From assembly GCA_944472135.2 (NCBI GenBank), contig OX235270.1:132599632-132663631 (forward strand): a stretch of 64,000 nt of DNA. Reading direction: 5' to 3'. The DNA comes from Trichobilharzia regenti (Eukaryota; Platyhelminthes; Trematoda; Strigeidida; Schistosomatidae). A program made the translations under genes and the position numbers. The notes below the pieces were generated by a model. The model was not told the origin of the DNA, searched no databases, and saw only the letters and a program-made list of their open reading frames with translations. Positions 10,523 to 21,489 of the stretch are shown here, piece after piece. Each line of letters begins with the position of its first letter. Positions within the stretch are counted from its first letter, which is position 1.

Positions 10523-12010
10523 CTACTGCTAATGTGTACCATGGGTGTACAATTCCAGTTTGACAACACCCTTTACCGACAAATAGATGGTGTAGCTATG
10601 GCCAGTCCACTTAGCTCTGTTTTAGCAGATATCTTCATGTCAAACCGTGAGAAAACAAAGTTGAAGCATGCAAATGATCAAACAACTTCCTATTGTCGAT
10701 ATGTCGATGACACATTTGTAGTATGCAACAACTAAAGTCATGCCTCCTACCTACTCAGACTATTCAACAACGCACATACAAATATTGTATTTACTATGGA
10801 ACATGAAAATGATAGACAGTACCATTTCCTTGACGTCGCCATAAAACGCCTAGAAGATGGTAGTCTCCAGAGGTCAATCTACCGAAAGCCCACATGGAAT
10901 GGACAATACTTACATTTTAATAGTTTTTGTCCAAATAGCTTTAAACGAGCACTAGTCAAGACTCTGTACTATAAGGTGAGGACAATATGCTCTTCAGAGA
11001 AACTAGAGGGAGAATTTACGAATCTCGAAAAGGTGCTGAAAAACAACGGTTATCCTCAAAGATTCATTAACAAATATGGAAGATGTGAAGGCTCAAATAT
11101 CAAACAAATCACAGTTGAAAAATGCCTGTCTTCATTCAACTAGATTTTAAAGGCGAAGACATTGCAGAAATGGTCAACAGAAGACTGAGAACATCACTAG
11201 CCGCAGCCTATCCTGCAGCTAAGTTGGTTCCCGTCCATCGAACAACATGCTCTTTGGTGCAGTCAAAAGTAGATAGATACCCTTCTCATGTTAACTCCAA
11301 CTGTGTATACAAATTTACGTGTATCTGCGGGAGCAGTTACATTGGGAGAACAGAAAGAAGGGCACACCTCCGATTTTCTGAACATGTGCCGAAAAGCCTA
11401 CGTCTCAAGGAAACAAACTCTATTATCAAATTATCAATAGACAAAGGAGCTCCATTCTCCTCAAGTTTGCCGAAGCAATTTCTATCAGAGGCTTGAAGCC
11501 AGATTTATGAGTTCAGAAAGAAGCAGTTATTAGTCTCTCTTTGCCTTGGTAACTGGATGTCTTTTTTCTCTCGTCTGATTTCGTAATCTTTGTCTTTAAC
11601 CTCACCCTCCTTTTATAATCTGTAATTTTATTTGTCTCTTGTTTCTATGATTTGAGTTCAACTCAGTATATTGTTGCCTAACTTATTAGTTACCATGCAT
11701 CTAACGCACATCTCGTCTTTATTATGTAACTCCTTTACCATTATATGCATATATTTTTTTAGTTTAAACTTGAACTGCCTGTGTAAAAACTATATAAGCG
11801 CAATTTTCTGAGCACTGTTTACTAAGTTCGGAACATCCTGGCAACTGACAACATGTAAAAGTTGCAAGTATGTTAAAACGTTTCTGTACTTAAACCTCAT
11901 AATTTATTTAGGCTGTAAGCAGCTGATGAGAAGGCAACGAAATAAACACAGGATGGTACCGTATTATTCTTCACAACCCCCCACTGTTGTTCTTGCTTTA
12001 TTCACATAAT
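10523..12010 (+). mobile_element. Penelope-like element, RT + GIY-YIG
   Basis: The best PLE copy of its lineage. The RT reads VQFQFDNTLYRQIDGVAMAS, then SYCRYVDDTFVVCNN with the catalytic YVDD, a TAA at 10733, then YHFLDVAIKRL and LQRSIYRKPTWNGQYLHF. A frameshift near 11,120 leads into FIQLDFKGEDIAEMVNRRL and the GIY-YIG nuclease (CVYKFTCICGSSYIGRTERR, then SEHVP). The 3' noncoding region ends near 12,010 at CTGTTGTTCTTGCTTTATTC. The 5' part, including motif A, is missing. PLE RTs use target-primed reverse transcription with this nuclease; the architecture resembles the PLE Cercyon described from Schistosoma mansoni. One stop and at least one frameshift make it inactive. Confidence 0.9.
11911..12010 (+). 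repeat. PLE 3'-end repeat, copy 2
   Basis: The segment beginning CTGTAAGCAGCTGATGAG and ending CTTGCTTTATTC closely matches 3037-3140 and, more loosely, 62,029-62,100. Its position at the 3' end of a PLE suggests the isolated copies are PLE termini. Confidence 0.55.
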
Positions 12011-12573
12011 ATTAGCTTATTCTCCATTATTTTTTTTTGAAATAATTCTCAAAGCCGTTTACACTAGGATACCGTTGTGAAGGATAATATACACACTACA
12101 TGACTAAAATCGATTCACAATGCAATTTCTACTCCTTATTATTGACTGGTAATCAATTTTCTGTAATCAATATTTTTGTATGTCGTCCTAATTTCGTTTT
12201 TCTCGCGAAAAAACAAACAAGAAAAGGTATCAATGACTGACATTTCCATGCATCACTGACAATACACCAGCCTACTAGAATTGTTTAACTGTTTCTAGTG
12301 TAAATATATTAGGGTGGAATAATATGCACGCTGTAGCGACGATGTCTGAAGATAAATATACGAAGTGTATATAATGGAAGGGCGAATACGTGATATATAT
12401 ATATATATAAACAAAAATACGATACTCATGTTATTAGTAGTTATTGCTTTTTTAGGAAAAGGAGTACACTAGAAAGAGTTTTCAGCTTTTTTACACATGT
12501 TAATAGCTACGATAATAAAGAAGACGAAAATTACTACCACTTATACTAACGCTACTGCTACTGCTACTACTAC
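12011..12573. other. no gene; simple repeats
   Basis: AT-rich sequence with a TA tract near 12,393-12,410 and a CTA/CTG-type trinucleotide tract near 12,551-12,573. No coding signal was recognised. Confidence 0.5.
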
Positions 12574-12823
12574 TGTGGTGAGAGCAGGCCGTGAGAAAAT
12601 ATGTACAAGGCTGATTCAACAACCAATCACAGCAGACTTAAAGTGGGAAAATATGATTCACAGATAGAGGGCTCCACTTTCCGAGGTTACCCGAAACAAC
12701 CAATCAGAAGACTGCGTTTGTCTACTTGAATAAGGTATAATAATGTATGTGAAATATATATAAATACGTGTTGATTTTCGTGATAAAACGCTCTGTTGCC
12801 AGCCGTTGTCTTCTGTTGTTACA
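12574..12823 (+). repeat. LTR-like repeat (candidate solo LTR)
   Basis: Starts TGTGGTGAGAGC and ends CTTCTGTTGTTACA. It carries a TATA-like ATATATATAAATACGTG and a downstream R/U5-like segment. It is related to 19,790-20,072 through the CCAATCACAGCA, AAATA(C/T)CTGTTGATTTT and CTTCTGT(T/C)GTTAC blocks. Both flanks fall in CTA repeats, so a target duplication cannot be judged. No internal gag/pol is adjacent. The LTR call is inference. Confidence 0.45.
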
Positions 12824-12843
12824 CTACTACTACTAATAATAAT

Positions 12844-13430
12844 AGGCAGCATCATTTCAACTACAGGCTGCAGACACAGACGAGGATTCTTAGACCAGGA
12901 TGAGAAAGGCAAAACAGTCCTTCATCACCCTGAAAACATAATGGAAATCATCTGAAACCCGCAGCAGCATAAACACCAATGTTTAGTCAGTCAGTCAGTC
13001 ACTGCTTCTACATGCGTTGGAAACTTGAAATGAGCGTCATGAACAGGCTTTTGACTGTTATCCAACAGATGCCTCTTTTATTGACTTCATACTGATGATC
13101 AGGTGGCCAGCTGGTGAAAAATAATTAGCTACAAGAAACTGTGAGGACGAACCAATGAGCAAGAACCTATTGCTGAAGAAATATTCCGAAGAAAATGGAG
13201 ATGGTTCAGACACACACACACACTGTGGAGACATCGAACGCCAGGCCATAGCTCGAGTGGAACGCAAGTGGGAAACGATGAGTTGGGTTTGTGTCCTATG
13301 GTGGGTGACATAGGGGAGTTGGTGAGACGAGGCGGACTTCAGAGAACAGGACAAAGTTTAGATGGGTTGTTGAAGTCCTATGCTCCACTCGGAGCCCAAA
13401 GGAATAATGATAATAATAATAATGTGTATA
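12844..13430 (+). mobile_element. RTE-A LINE, 3' fragment with tail
   Basis: Reads GSIISTTG, then KAKQSFITLKT, then a frameshifted NEDEPMSKNLLLKKYS and RPLEWNASGKR-like segments. These correspond to the last third of the RTE-A ORF at 15.5-16.8 kb (GSIVSTTGGTDEDIK, KARQAFITLKS, ERTNQEPIVKQIGRKKW, ALEWNPKGRRR). The 3' end has the family tail (CCTATGCTCCACTCGGAGCC, AAAGGAATAATGATAATAA). Multiple frameshifts; inactive. Confidence 0.75.
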
Positions 13431-13850
13431 CCAATGTCTTCATTATCATCAGCCACCCGCCTATCTACCTATCTATATCATTTTATTTAGATAATTGTCC
13501 ACATTTGACTGTGTAATAACCACTTCTACTTATATCTGAATTCACCTTGAAATTCAAGAATACTGTCCACATTCTTCTTCTATCTTTTTCAGAATATAAG
13601 AATGTCTGCCTCTATCTGTCTACTATGATTATAATTCTGTTTATTCTAACTTCCTGTACAGTATGAACATTGTCTTTGCTTATTTAAAAAAAAATCTGCT
13701 TTAACAAAATGAACCAGTTGTTCAGTTAAAGAAGTATGTTAAAATTATGTCACATTGATTTATTTTACAATCCTTTTTTTTCAGAAGCTATTATCAAGGT
13801 TCTATGATGTAGCTAATGAAAAGTCTATGAAACGGTAATAAAATGCATTT
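13431..13850. other. no recognised feature
   Basis: Unassigned AT-rich sequence. Confidence 0.5.
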
Positions 13851-14095
13851 ATTTTGATTGGACACCTAGTTAGCAGTAGCCAGTATCATGTGTCTAATTC
13901 TTTGCTCGGTGCAGATTGAAGTGACTGTCAGTCACAGGTTTGCAATATGGCCAATACATTGAATTGTTGTTTTTATTAGATGGTTGGAAGGCGCTTAGCC
14001 GTAAGCCTTCAATCTAGATTTTGTGTCCAATCAAAATACCCAATACAGCCATACTGGCGGTCGATCTGGAGCTCGAATAGCTCAGTAGTGGACAA
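13851..14095 (+). repeat. MITE-like element with perfect 15-bp TIRs
   Basis: ATTTTGATTGGACAC at 13,851-13,865 is exactly complemented by GTGTCCAATCAAAAT at 14,023-14,037, bounding 187 bp. The interior shares CGGTGCAGATTGAA, TCAGTCACAGGTTTGCAATA and ATTAGATGGTTGGAAGGC with the inverted-repeat composites at 3.7 and 41.9 kb. To the right, ACCCAATACAGCC and TAGCTCAGTAGTGG resemble the SINE-like head present beside the arms of those composites. No clear target duplication and no transposase. Confidence 0.65.
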
Positions 14096-14626
14096 TTTAT
14101 CTTAGCTTGAAAAATCTATTCTCATTGTATTTCGTTCAAATAACTCATAGCTGAGTTGCCTGTAAACTGTAGAAGATATTTTATGGTAGCTTAGCGGAAT
14201 TATTTATGTGATGCAATGTTTTTGTTCAGTTACTTATCTCGGCTGCATTGATTTTTTCAACTACTACAGTCTGCATAAATGAAGAAGTCAGAGTCAGTCA
14301 GAATAAGAGTTGCAGGACAGGCACTTATTACTCTGAATCAGCACAAGAAACAAGATTTCGATTTTCAGCACTGTTGGCAAGTCGCTAAGTGTCAGTACGT
14401 CACCGAAAGCAGTTCAAACAAGTTTCTGCAGTAGACTTTTGTCAACAACCGTTTCTTGTTAGCTGAATACTGAAAAATTCATTTTTGCTTGGAAAGGTTA
14501 ATTGAGCGGAAAATGCGGCGGTAGACCATGCAAGAACCTGTTATCCGGTATAATACACAGAAGGAGATGAAGGCTGATCGAACAACATACACTTATATAA
14601 GACCAATGAGTAATAGTTTTTATTTC
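14096..14626. other. no recognised feature
   Basis: No open frame or repeat family was recognised. Confidence 0.5.
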
Positions 14627-14850
14627 TTTACGCTCCCAGTAGAACATTGGACTTCAAGATAGGGGCTTGAAGTTTCTGTAGCAGTGTTGATTATTTTTAC
14701 AGGATGGGGTTTTTGGCCTCATTCCCAACCTTCTCTCTTCACCAGTCTTATTACTGGCTTAGTGAGGTGAAATGGGTGTGTCGGCCGTGGATAGAACCCC
14801 GGACCAACTGCGTGCTCGGTGAGCACTCTACCGTTGTGCCACCGAGTAAC
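14627..14850 (-). mobile_element. SINE-R (tRNA head, RTE tail)
   Basis: On the minus strand: GGTGGCACAACGGTAGAGTG (A-box region), GGTCCGGGGTTCTATCC (B box with changes), body with ACACTGCTACAGAAACTTC, and tail CTACTGGGAGCGTAAAGAAAT. A near-repeat of GAGTAA lies on both flanks and could be a worn target duplication. Compared with the 23.7-kb copy it is moderately diverged. Confidence 0.75.
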
Positions 14851-15437
14851 ATTAAGCGCACCAAGTAGGCTCTATATTAGTTTGTTTATTAGATATATAA
14901 CACAGTGAAACAGTATTATTTAATGGATTTTATAAACTGAAAATATCAAAACTAACCTTTTTACTTCATTATCTAATTTCAATTATTTAACCTATGTTTT
15001 AGTTCATAACAATTTGGTAGTCTATATTTAGAGTTGCTTTTAAGGGGATGAATACCGTGGCTGAATATTTAGATAATTCATAAGTAGGTGAATTTCTAAA
15101 ATCAACTATAGACTAACAGGGTATCCTAACTTATGAACTTTAATAACACCATACATCTTACTGCGTTTATTGGTTTTCCGCATTAAATTAAACCATTTAG
15201 ACTTACCTAGAAACAGCTTCATTCGGCTTATAAGATCTGTTGTGTGATATATCTAGTAAACAGCCTAGTATAGAATTACTTACTACCACAGCGCCCAAGT
15301 TTTACACATATATTGATAGTACCATATAGGCCTTTGATTAAGACGTGAGAATGAGAAGTGACAATTCGGACATAGGTCTGTGGTGACATGGTGTAAATCG
15401 TGTGAAAAAGGAATTACATGTAACCATATAAAGAGAC
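14851..15437. other. no recognised feature
   Basis: AT-rich unassigned sequence upstream of the RTE-A insertion. Confidence 0.5.
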
Positions 15438-15490
15438 TGTAGAAGCCTATGTTACACTGAGGACCCTAGAAACGAACAGTAATAATGAAG
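15438..15490 (+). mobile_element. orphan RTE/SINE 3' tail
   Basis: GAAGCCTATGTTACACTGAG followed by ACGAACAGTAATAATGAAG resembles the shared RTE-A/SINE tail. It lies just upstream of the target duplication of the next RTE-A copy, so an older element end probably preceded the younger insertion. Confidence 0.4.
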
Positions 15491-16807
15491 AAGCATTCTC
15501 ACGGTGTTTTAAGTCAATGTAAAAACTGGCGTGGAATTATGCTTCTGTGCATTCCAAGCAAGATACTAAGTCGCATCATCCTGGAGAGAATCAAACAAGC
15601 CCTAGATGAAAAACTTCGACCGGAACAGGCTGGATTCAGGAGAAACAAATCATGTATTGATCAAATCGCCACTCTACGGATCATCGTTGAACAAAGCTTG
15701 GAATGGCAGTCACCTCTCTATCTCAACTTCATCGACTTTGAAAAGGCCTTCGACAGCGTCGATCGAGAGGTCATTTGGAAACTACTTCGCTACTACGGGG
15801 TCCCATCGACAATTATACACCTCATCCAACAGTTATACGACAATGCTGCATGCCAAGTAATCCACAACGGGAAACTTACGGAAGCCTTCGAAGTGAAGAC
15901 GGGAGTGAGGCAAGGCTGTCTACTATCACCAATGATCTTCCTGATTGCAATTGATTGGATAATGCGACAGACAACGGCAACCAACGAGGGAACAGGCATA
16001 AAATGGACTGACACAAAAGACTTGGAGGATCTGGATTTCGCCGATGATATATGTCTGATTTCCCATAAACTGGAAGATATGCAAGTGAAAAGTAACAAGT
16101 TGGCAGAAGAAGCATCAAAGATAGGACTTCACGTGAACATAGATAAAACAGAGGTGATGAAGATTCCTAGCCAACATCAACAGCAACAACAACAACAGAC
16201 AACAATAAGCATAAATGGGAAGAACCTGAAAAAAACAACCTCCTTCACCTACCTGGGAAGCATCGTCTCAACTACAGGCGGAACTGACGAGGACATCAAA
16301 GCCAGAATCGGAAAAGCAAGACAAGCTTTCATTACTCTCAAATCTGTGTGGAGGTCAACAGCACTCAGCATCAAAAATAAGATCCGGATTTTCAACTCCA
16401 ATGTGAAGTCAGTGCTACTATACGGATCAGAGACTTGGCGAGTCATAAAGAGCATCTCAAACAAACTTCAAACCTTCATTAACAACTGTCTCCGCTCAAT
16501 ACTCAAGATCAGATGGCCAGAAAAGATCAGCAACAGGGATCTCTGGGAGCGAACCAATCAGGAACCGATTGTGAAACAAATAGGCAGAAAGAAATGGAGA
16601 TGGATTGGCCATACGCTGAGGAAACCATCAAGTGACATCACTAGACAAGCCCTCGAGTGGAACCCGAAAGGGAGGCGGCGAGTTGGTCGTCAGTGCAAGG
16701 GTGACTTGGAGGAGGTCATGCGAGGAGGGGATGAAAGCATGTGGACAGACCTGGAGCAGGGTGAAAAAGTTGTCAGAAAACCGAAGTCAATGGAGGTGCG
16801 CAGCTGA
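15485..16807 (+). CDS. RTE-A reverse transcriptase, 5'-truncated ORF
   Basis: An uninterrupted 440-codon frame encoding most of a LINE RT. Visible motifs: NWRGIMLLCIPSKILSR (residues 14-30), motif A FIDFEKAFD (82-90), VRQGCLLSP (141-149), catalytic FADD (185-188), YLGSI (256-260) and a C-terminal KKWRWIGHTLRKP block. A seven-Q run at 232-238 looks like a CAA/CAG expansion. The apurinic-type endonuclease normally preceding the RT in RTE elements is absent. The first ten residues are translated from the flanking target duplication, not the element. SR2 of S. mansoni is an RTE-clade element; the assignment to that type is by motif and host inference. Lacking endonuclease and promoter, it cannot move by itself. 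Confidence 0.88.
   Translation: MKKHSHGVLSQCKNWRGIMLLCIPSKILSRIILERIKQALDEKLRPEQAGFRRNKSCIDQIATLRIIVEQSLEWQSPLYLNFIDFEKAFDSVDREVIWKLLRYYGVPSTIIHLIQQLYDNAACQVIHNGKLTEAFEVKTGVRQGCLLSPMIFLIAIDWIMRQTTATNEGTGIKWTDTKDLEDLDFADDICLISHKLEDMQVKSNKLAEEASKIGLHVNIDKTEVMKIPSQHQQQQQQQTTISINGKNLKKTTSFTYLGSIVSTTGGTDEDIKARIGKARQAFITLKSVWRSTALSIKNKIRIFNSNVKSVLLYGSETWRVIKSISNKLQTFINNCLRSILKIRWPEKISNRDLWERTNQEPIVKQIGRKKWRWIGHTLRKPSSDITRQALEWNPKGRRRVGRQCKGDLEEVMRGGDESMWTDLEQGEKVVRKPKSMEVRS
15495..15512 (+). repeat. target-site duplication, left
   Basis: ATTCTCACGGTGTTTTAA; the partner at 16,856-16,873 differs at one base. The pair defines the limits of the RTE-A insertion. Confidence 0.85.
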
Positions 16808-16855
16808 AGCCCTATGTTCCTCTAGGAACTAAAGGATACAATAATAATAATAATA
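15513..16855 (+). mobile_element. RTE-A (SR2-like) LINE insertion, 5'-truncated
   Basis: Insertion bounded by 18-bp target duplications with one mismatch. It begins inside RT coding sequence, runs through the ORF stop, then carries a short 3' region with GAAGCCCTATGTTCCTCTAG and an ATA/TAA microsatellite. 5' truncation with a flanking duplication is the usual signature of target-primed reverse transcription. The open frame and nearly perfect duplication suggest a fairly recent event. This is the reference copy for RTE-A. Confidence 0.88.
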
Positions 16856-16873
16856 ATTCTCATGGTGTTTTAA
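16856..16873 (+). repeat. target-site duplication, right
   Basis: ATTCTCATGGTGTTTTAA, partner of 15,495-15,512, directly following the TAA-repeat tail of the LINE. Confidence 0.85.
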
Positions 16874-17946
16874 ATGCACTACAATAGAAACAAATGCTGG
16901 TGAACAGACAAGGTGTTCGGTATTTTGAAAAGTACACATAAATGAGAATTCATTTCAACAGTGTGATGGGTTTATTACAATTGAAATATCAACATGAACA
17001 GAATAGACTTGTTTGTTTATTTGTTAATTTGTATTATTTTTGATGTCTGCTAAACATCAAGCTATCCATTGACCGCCTATTTCACTGAACACTGACAAAA
17101 TCTACTGCGTCTTATGGCTATGAATGAATACAGATCACCATCAGTTTCATAATGCTACGAGAGGTGCACATGGACCAAAAACACAAAGTCACAGGTATAG
17201 CACATAATTATAAAAACCACTAAGCCGATTGATAAAATAATCAAGATTGACCTTTGACGTGAGCTTTAGGTATATTACATATACCTAGCCAATACGCAAA
17301 GCTGTGGTTCATTTCTGCAGGGGCCTAACTTCTATCCATTGAGTCGCGGAATTGAACACAGCTTCACCTACACAGGTTTTTGGGCAGTATAATTAGCTCC
17401 TCAGGCAGTAGATGTGGCCCTATTCAGAGTGCATAGAAATGTAAGTGACTATTGAGTAGTATTGTACACCCTATTTAGTCAAAACACATACATAAACATA
17501 ATTTTTTGAGAAAGTTAAAGAATGACACTGGAGGACGACTCAATCGATACATGCTTCACATTCTCGCAAGGCAATAAACGGTGTTCTAAGGTGCATAGAG
17601 AACAGTAACGTGTCTACCTTTTTGTTTTCACTCATGAGTAAACATCAGAGGGAGGCAGAATCGCTTAGTAGGTAGAAAGTAAAGGGAATTAATTATATTT
17701 GTGCTAAATAGTATTTGTTAGTAATTTGTTTATTATTCTAGAATATTCTATGTAGATAGACATTTATATACTTGTTGAGCCAAAAGAGGAAATTATCGAA
17801 AAGGATATTCTTTGGCTCAATTATTTTGTTTTTTTCTAATTTACTGAAATTAATCCTTTATGAATTCCCTGTTGATATTGCACCGACACACTAGTTATCT
17901 GTTGACATGACAACACAGAGTTGATGGTATCCAATAGTAAAATCAA
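16874..17946. other. no gene recognised
   Basis: Unassigned. A decayed relative of the PLE-type hammerhead-like motif may lie near 17,775-17,825 (GAGCC, a damaged core, ATCGAAAAGG, TTCTTTGGCTC). The segment GTGGCCCTATTCAG near 17,420 partly recalls sequence beside the hairpin at 43.7 kb. Confidence 0.4.
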
Positions 17947-17948
17947 TG

Positions 17949-18606
17949 GTGAGCGTTTCTTTTTGTTTAAGATGGACTGACTGGAATAATCTACATCCAC
18001 AGAGAATGGCGATGTTCCTTAAGAAAACTGCGACCCAGTACTCGTCAGTTGAAACACAAAATAGTCAGTTTTATAAGCCAAAGGTTCACGATAACCAGAG
18101 TATCACTTGTCATTCGAAACAATGCCTGCTGGGTTCCTTTCTCAGTCACTAGCGTCACCACCACTCACTCAGGACTCATATACCTTCACTTGACGAGTCG
18201 TGATTCACATGAAATACACATCCTGAATTCTACCAGCAAACATCAACCAAGTAGCATTCATAAGAATGCATCTACGTCTTCAGAAAAAATGAAATAATCT
18301 TAGGCAATGAACGATCCTCTATCTTTTTTCGAAGGTTGATGAAGAAACACCACCACAAGAGAAACCAATAAATTATGCTATAAATTCATTAGCACATTTA
18401 TTGTTTTTCACAATTTTTTTTGTCTTATTTATTCCCCCATTTATTAAAATGGATGTGGACATATCTATAATTATTTCTCTTAACGTTTATAGTCTCCCTG
18501 GGAATATATATATATATCCCTAATTCCCACTTTCCCAACACGTACTGTCCATGTCTGTCGCTCTTCTGGCTGTCTAATCAAAATATAAATGAAGTTGACA
18601 GTACAG
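17949..18606 (+). repeat. unknown repeat Z, copy 1
   Basis: About 640 bp closely matching 52,258-52,905 in inverted orientation. Shared landmarks are ATCTACATCCACAGAGAATG, CGTCAGTTGAAACACAAAAT, AACACCACCACAAGAGAAAC, CCCCCATTTATTAAAATGGA and TAATCAAAATATAAATGAAG. A conserved 82-codon frame (18,049-18,297, MKHKIVSFIS start) occurs in both with few substitutions; its family is unknown. No RT motif, TIR or LTR pair was recognised. Confidence 0.75.
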
Positions 18607-18659
18607 TGAATAATGTATACAGATGGAGTTGTGATAACTAATCTAATGATATCGTTTAT

Positions 18660-18690
<31 letters not shown>

Positions 18691-19190
18691 GCAAACATCA
18701 CTGAAAACCATAGCAATTTGTATCAAGTCAATAATCGATTATTGATGAATGTTTTCGCATTGATGTGTACGAGTTTATTCATATTTATATCTTTACATGT
18801 CTGTGTATTTGTGTGTACGTGTGTACAGGTTTTCGGCTATTGAGTAGTAAGTAGGCATGAATATAAGTAAAATGCAAATGAGCCTGTACACAAGTAAGTG
18901 GTATCCAAAAAAGGTCGCGATATATTGTCATGCTTGATTTCTACAAATTGAATGAATAATGTCGATCGATATTTCTCAGTATTATCCCGAAAACTCACTT
19001 TTTCAGCTTATCAGTGGTCTCTGGGTTTTATTATTATAATCCAACGAGGATAGGACTAAAGTTAACAATGATATTTCGGGTTATTGAATGAGACTCAAGG
19101 AGGAGATCTGAATGCTACAGAGGGCAATCAAAATAAAGTTGTATTCACTGACCTCCATAGTTAGCTAACACTTTTATCAATTTTCAAGTG
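18607..19190. other. no gene; TA and GT repeats
   Basis: TA-rich microsatellites at about 18,660-18,690 and a GTGT-rich stretch near 18,795-18,830; the rest is unassigned. Confidence 0.5.
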
Positions 19191-19194
19191 CTGG

Positions 19195-19340
19195 TTTGCT
19201 GGAATTTCATTGGTAACAGCTAAGTCAGTAAGGGAACCACTGGTAAACCAGGGAGTGGTGGACATCTGTTTCGTTCTAGTTTTAACCGAGTGTGCCTTTG
19301 ATTTCGAACCCCAGTGGTCACGTATTGTGGAAGAGTCACA
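19195..19340 (-). mobile_element. hammerhead SINE, degenerate
   Basis: Recognisable from AGGGAACCACTGGTAAACCA and GGACATCTGTTTCGTTCTAG (complement of the SINE tail and the GAAAC ribozyme end) and from TTTCGAACCCC (B box). The ribozyme core is too altered to fold as a hammerhead. Confidence 0.5.
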
Positions 19341-19464
19341 AACCATGATGAAACGTTTTCCCATTTCCCCTTGGTTTCCAACTGCTTGCCTAAACTGGTG
19401 TGAACTCGTAATCAAGCCTTTTATTGATTTGTCTCTTTGTGGTGGCTTTTTTTACTCCTGTGCA

Positions 19465-19680
19465 TTCTCAGTGGAAAGTGAGGTTAAGGCTTGAGTACTG
19501 AAATTTAAGCAGCTTTAGTGTTTTTCTTTCTTTATATTGATTGGGTGAGGGGGGGATTACTATAGTCTCATGCAAAATCTTTCTTCGTTTCCACGCTTAC
19601 TACCGATTAAGTGAGCCTCAGGAGTGAGTCAGTCAGAAATCAAACCCTAGACCATGTACTTGGGTGATTGGCGACAGTTC
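19465..19680 (-). mobile_element. SINE-R, degenerate
   Basis: Scattered matches to SINE-R on the minus strand: the tail complement CATTCTCAGTGGAAA, the body near TTACTACCGATTAAGTGAG, and the head region ATCAAACCCTAGACCATGTA. Diverged and partly deleted. Confidence 0.45.
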
Positions 19681-19789
19681 TACTCTTCTTTTAAAAATGG
19701 GAAACCCTCTACGGTTGTTTTGTGATGAGAGCTGTCTGCAAGTCAAAATCGGTAGACAGCAATTTAACTCAATTTTGACATCCCGAACA

Positions 19790-20072
19790 GGGGTCGTGAG
19801 AAAAAACAATAACAAAACTTAACCTTGAGAGACTCACCAGCTAATCACAGCAAACTTTGCGTGGAGGATACGATTCACAGATATATGACCTGACTTTCTA
19901 GGAAACGGCCACAAAGAGATGACAGAATAACTTTGGGCAAGAAAACAACCAGTGAGAAGGCGCTGCATCTCTGCTAAGAATAACGAATAATAATGTACAT
20001 AAAAATCTATAAATATCTGTTGATTTTCTCAATAAACGATCTGTCACCTGGCCCTTGTCTTCTGTCGTTACG
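19790..20072 (+). repeat. LTR-like repeat, second copy
   Basis: Related to 12,574-12,823. Shared blocks include AATCACAGCAAACTT, GATTCACAGATA, an ATAATAATGTA segment, TATAAATATCTGTTGATTTT, CAATAAACGATCTGT and CTTGTCTTCTGTCGTTAC. AATAAA could be a polyadenylation signal of an LTR R region. No internal coding sequence lies next to it. Confidence 0.45.
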
Positions 20073-20544
20073 GTTTTACACGAAGTTTTTTTTAGGACAT
20101 GATCCTCAGTGGACAGTGTGAAAGCAGCAGAGTACAGTGGATAAACTAATCTGAAGTAATCTTGCCTACTTGGATAAATAGCGTTTTTGAATGTGTTTGT
20201 TCCGCAAATGAAACAAATAAGAAATAACTAATTTACTCTGAAGTTTAACTTCAATCAGGTTAACAAAATTTCATGTATAGAGGTGATGATTCATCGACAG
20301 TTTTATGGAATCATCAGTCAGTGAGTTCAGACTGACGTACGAGTTTGCTGGACAACCCAACTTAACCTATCCTTCATAACTTTGATTCCATTCTTAAATC
20401 AACTCTTGATTAGGGAGCGTTGAAGAGCCTCGGAGAATAATGAAACAAGTGGGTAATTGCCTTTTGTTGCTTTCATTACTGACAGTTGTATAATAAATAT
20501 TGGTTAAGCAGGAGACGTGCACTACTGCTTTACTGGTCTGATTC
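20073..20544. other. no recognised feature
   Basis: Unassigned AT-rich sequence. Confidence 0.5.
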
Positions 20545-20905
20545 AACAAACAAAAAACCATGGCATCAATCCATGAAATCCTTGACAGTTAAACTGAGTC
20601 AGCAGGTAGGGAGATTCAGACTTCCGGGTTGGGGCCCTCAGGACTCTAGGAATCAATGGCTGGAGACAATAGGTGACATGGCTCAAAATCGTTGTCAGTG
20701 GCGCAGATGTATTCAGTCTCTGCAATCTTTCATATTCCTTTCTACCATTACCCATTCTGTTTCACCCTTATGCCTGTCAAACTCTATTGATTCTCTTCAC
20801 TCATCTTCTTGTCTACCTTTGTGTGCTATTTGGAACGTGGCAACTCGAACTGCTGCACTTCGGTGCCAATATCTATGTTGAATCCAGACAGACAGGCAGA
20901 CAGAA
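20545..20905 (+). mobile_element. RTE-B LINE, 3' terminal fragment
   Basis: Reads KKPWHQSMKSLTVKLS, RLPGWGPQDSRNQWLETIGD and MAQNRCQWRRCIQSL, matching the end of RTE-B at 26.3-26.48 kb. The 3' region shares GTGGCAACTCGAAC-type sequence and ends in an imperfect CAGA repeat. The 5' portion is missing. The 131-codon open frame continues past the element's usual stop into its 3' untranslated region. Confidence 0.75.
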
Positions 20906-21489
20906 TCAACACAAGATAAGATACGACTAAAAACGTTTGATCTCTTGGAAAGGCAGTCACACTTTATGGCTTTGAGGTCATTTCGATGTGGTATTTCACT
21001 GAAGATTGGATCAGATTATAAAGTGAGCATGAAACTGTAGTCAGTTGCCTAGTAAATTACTCGAAGACCCCTCATTCATCCGTCTAAAATTTAAAAGTGA
21101 CGATATCAGAAGGGTGAACGCTTGATAAACAGCGGCTAGGGCATTCCTTGAGACAACATTGATTTCAGTGTGTACCGAACAGTATCTTCGTTAATTAGGT
21201 CAAAAATCGACAGATACTATCCCTTACTTTGTTAGCTCCAATGGTTGACAAATCAAATATAATGGAAAATACAGGAAAATAGGCCAATTTTCGGTTTTCC
21301 AAAGGCATACCCAGAAGTTTTTGTTTAGAAGGAAGTCAGTTTTTGACCAGGGTGATCATGAAATACTTGACTGACACAGGACATTAGGCAGACAAATTGA
21401 ATTCCTTCAGGATAATAAACAAACCGGCAGTCTCTGACCTCTTGAAACTCCCACAGTTAAAATAGCTAAATAGTAACTTTCGTGTTCAG
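20906..21489. other. no recognised feature
   Basis: No assignable frame. A short LYGFEV-like stretch near 20,960 could be a deeply decayed LINE relic, but too little remains. Confidence 0.4.

Noticed and set aside
12569..12828. ACTAC as a target duplication of the LTR-like repeat
   Set aside because: Both flanks lie in CTA trinucleotide repeats, so a match is expected by chance.
15606..16464. Several short ORFs in other frames over the RTE-A copy
   Set aside because: They overlap the 440-codon RT frame, which has clear motifs; shadow frames.
18330..18370. Hammerhead-like TGATGA...GAAACC in repeat Z
   Set aside because: Although TGATGAAG and GAGAAACC are present, the bases between cannot form stem II and stem I is absent.
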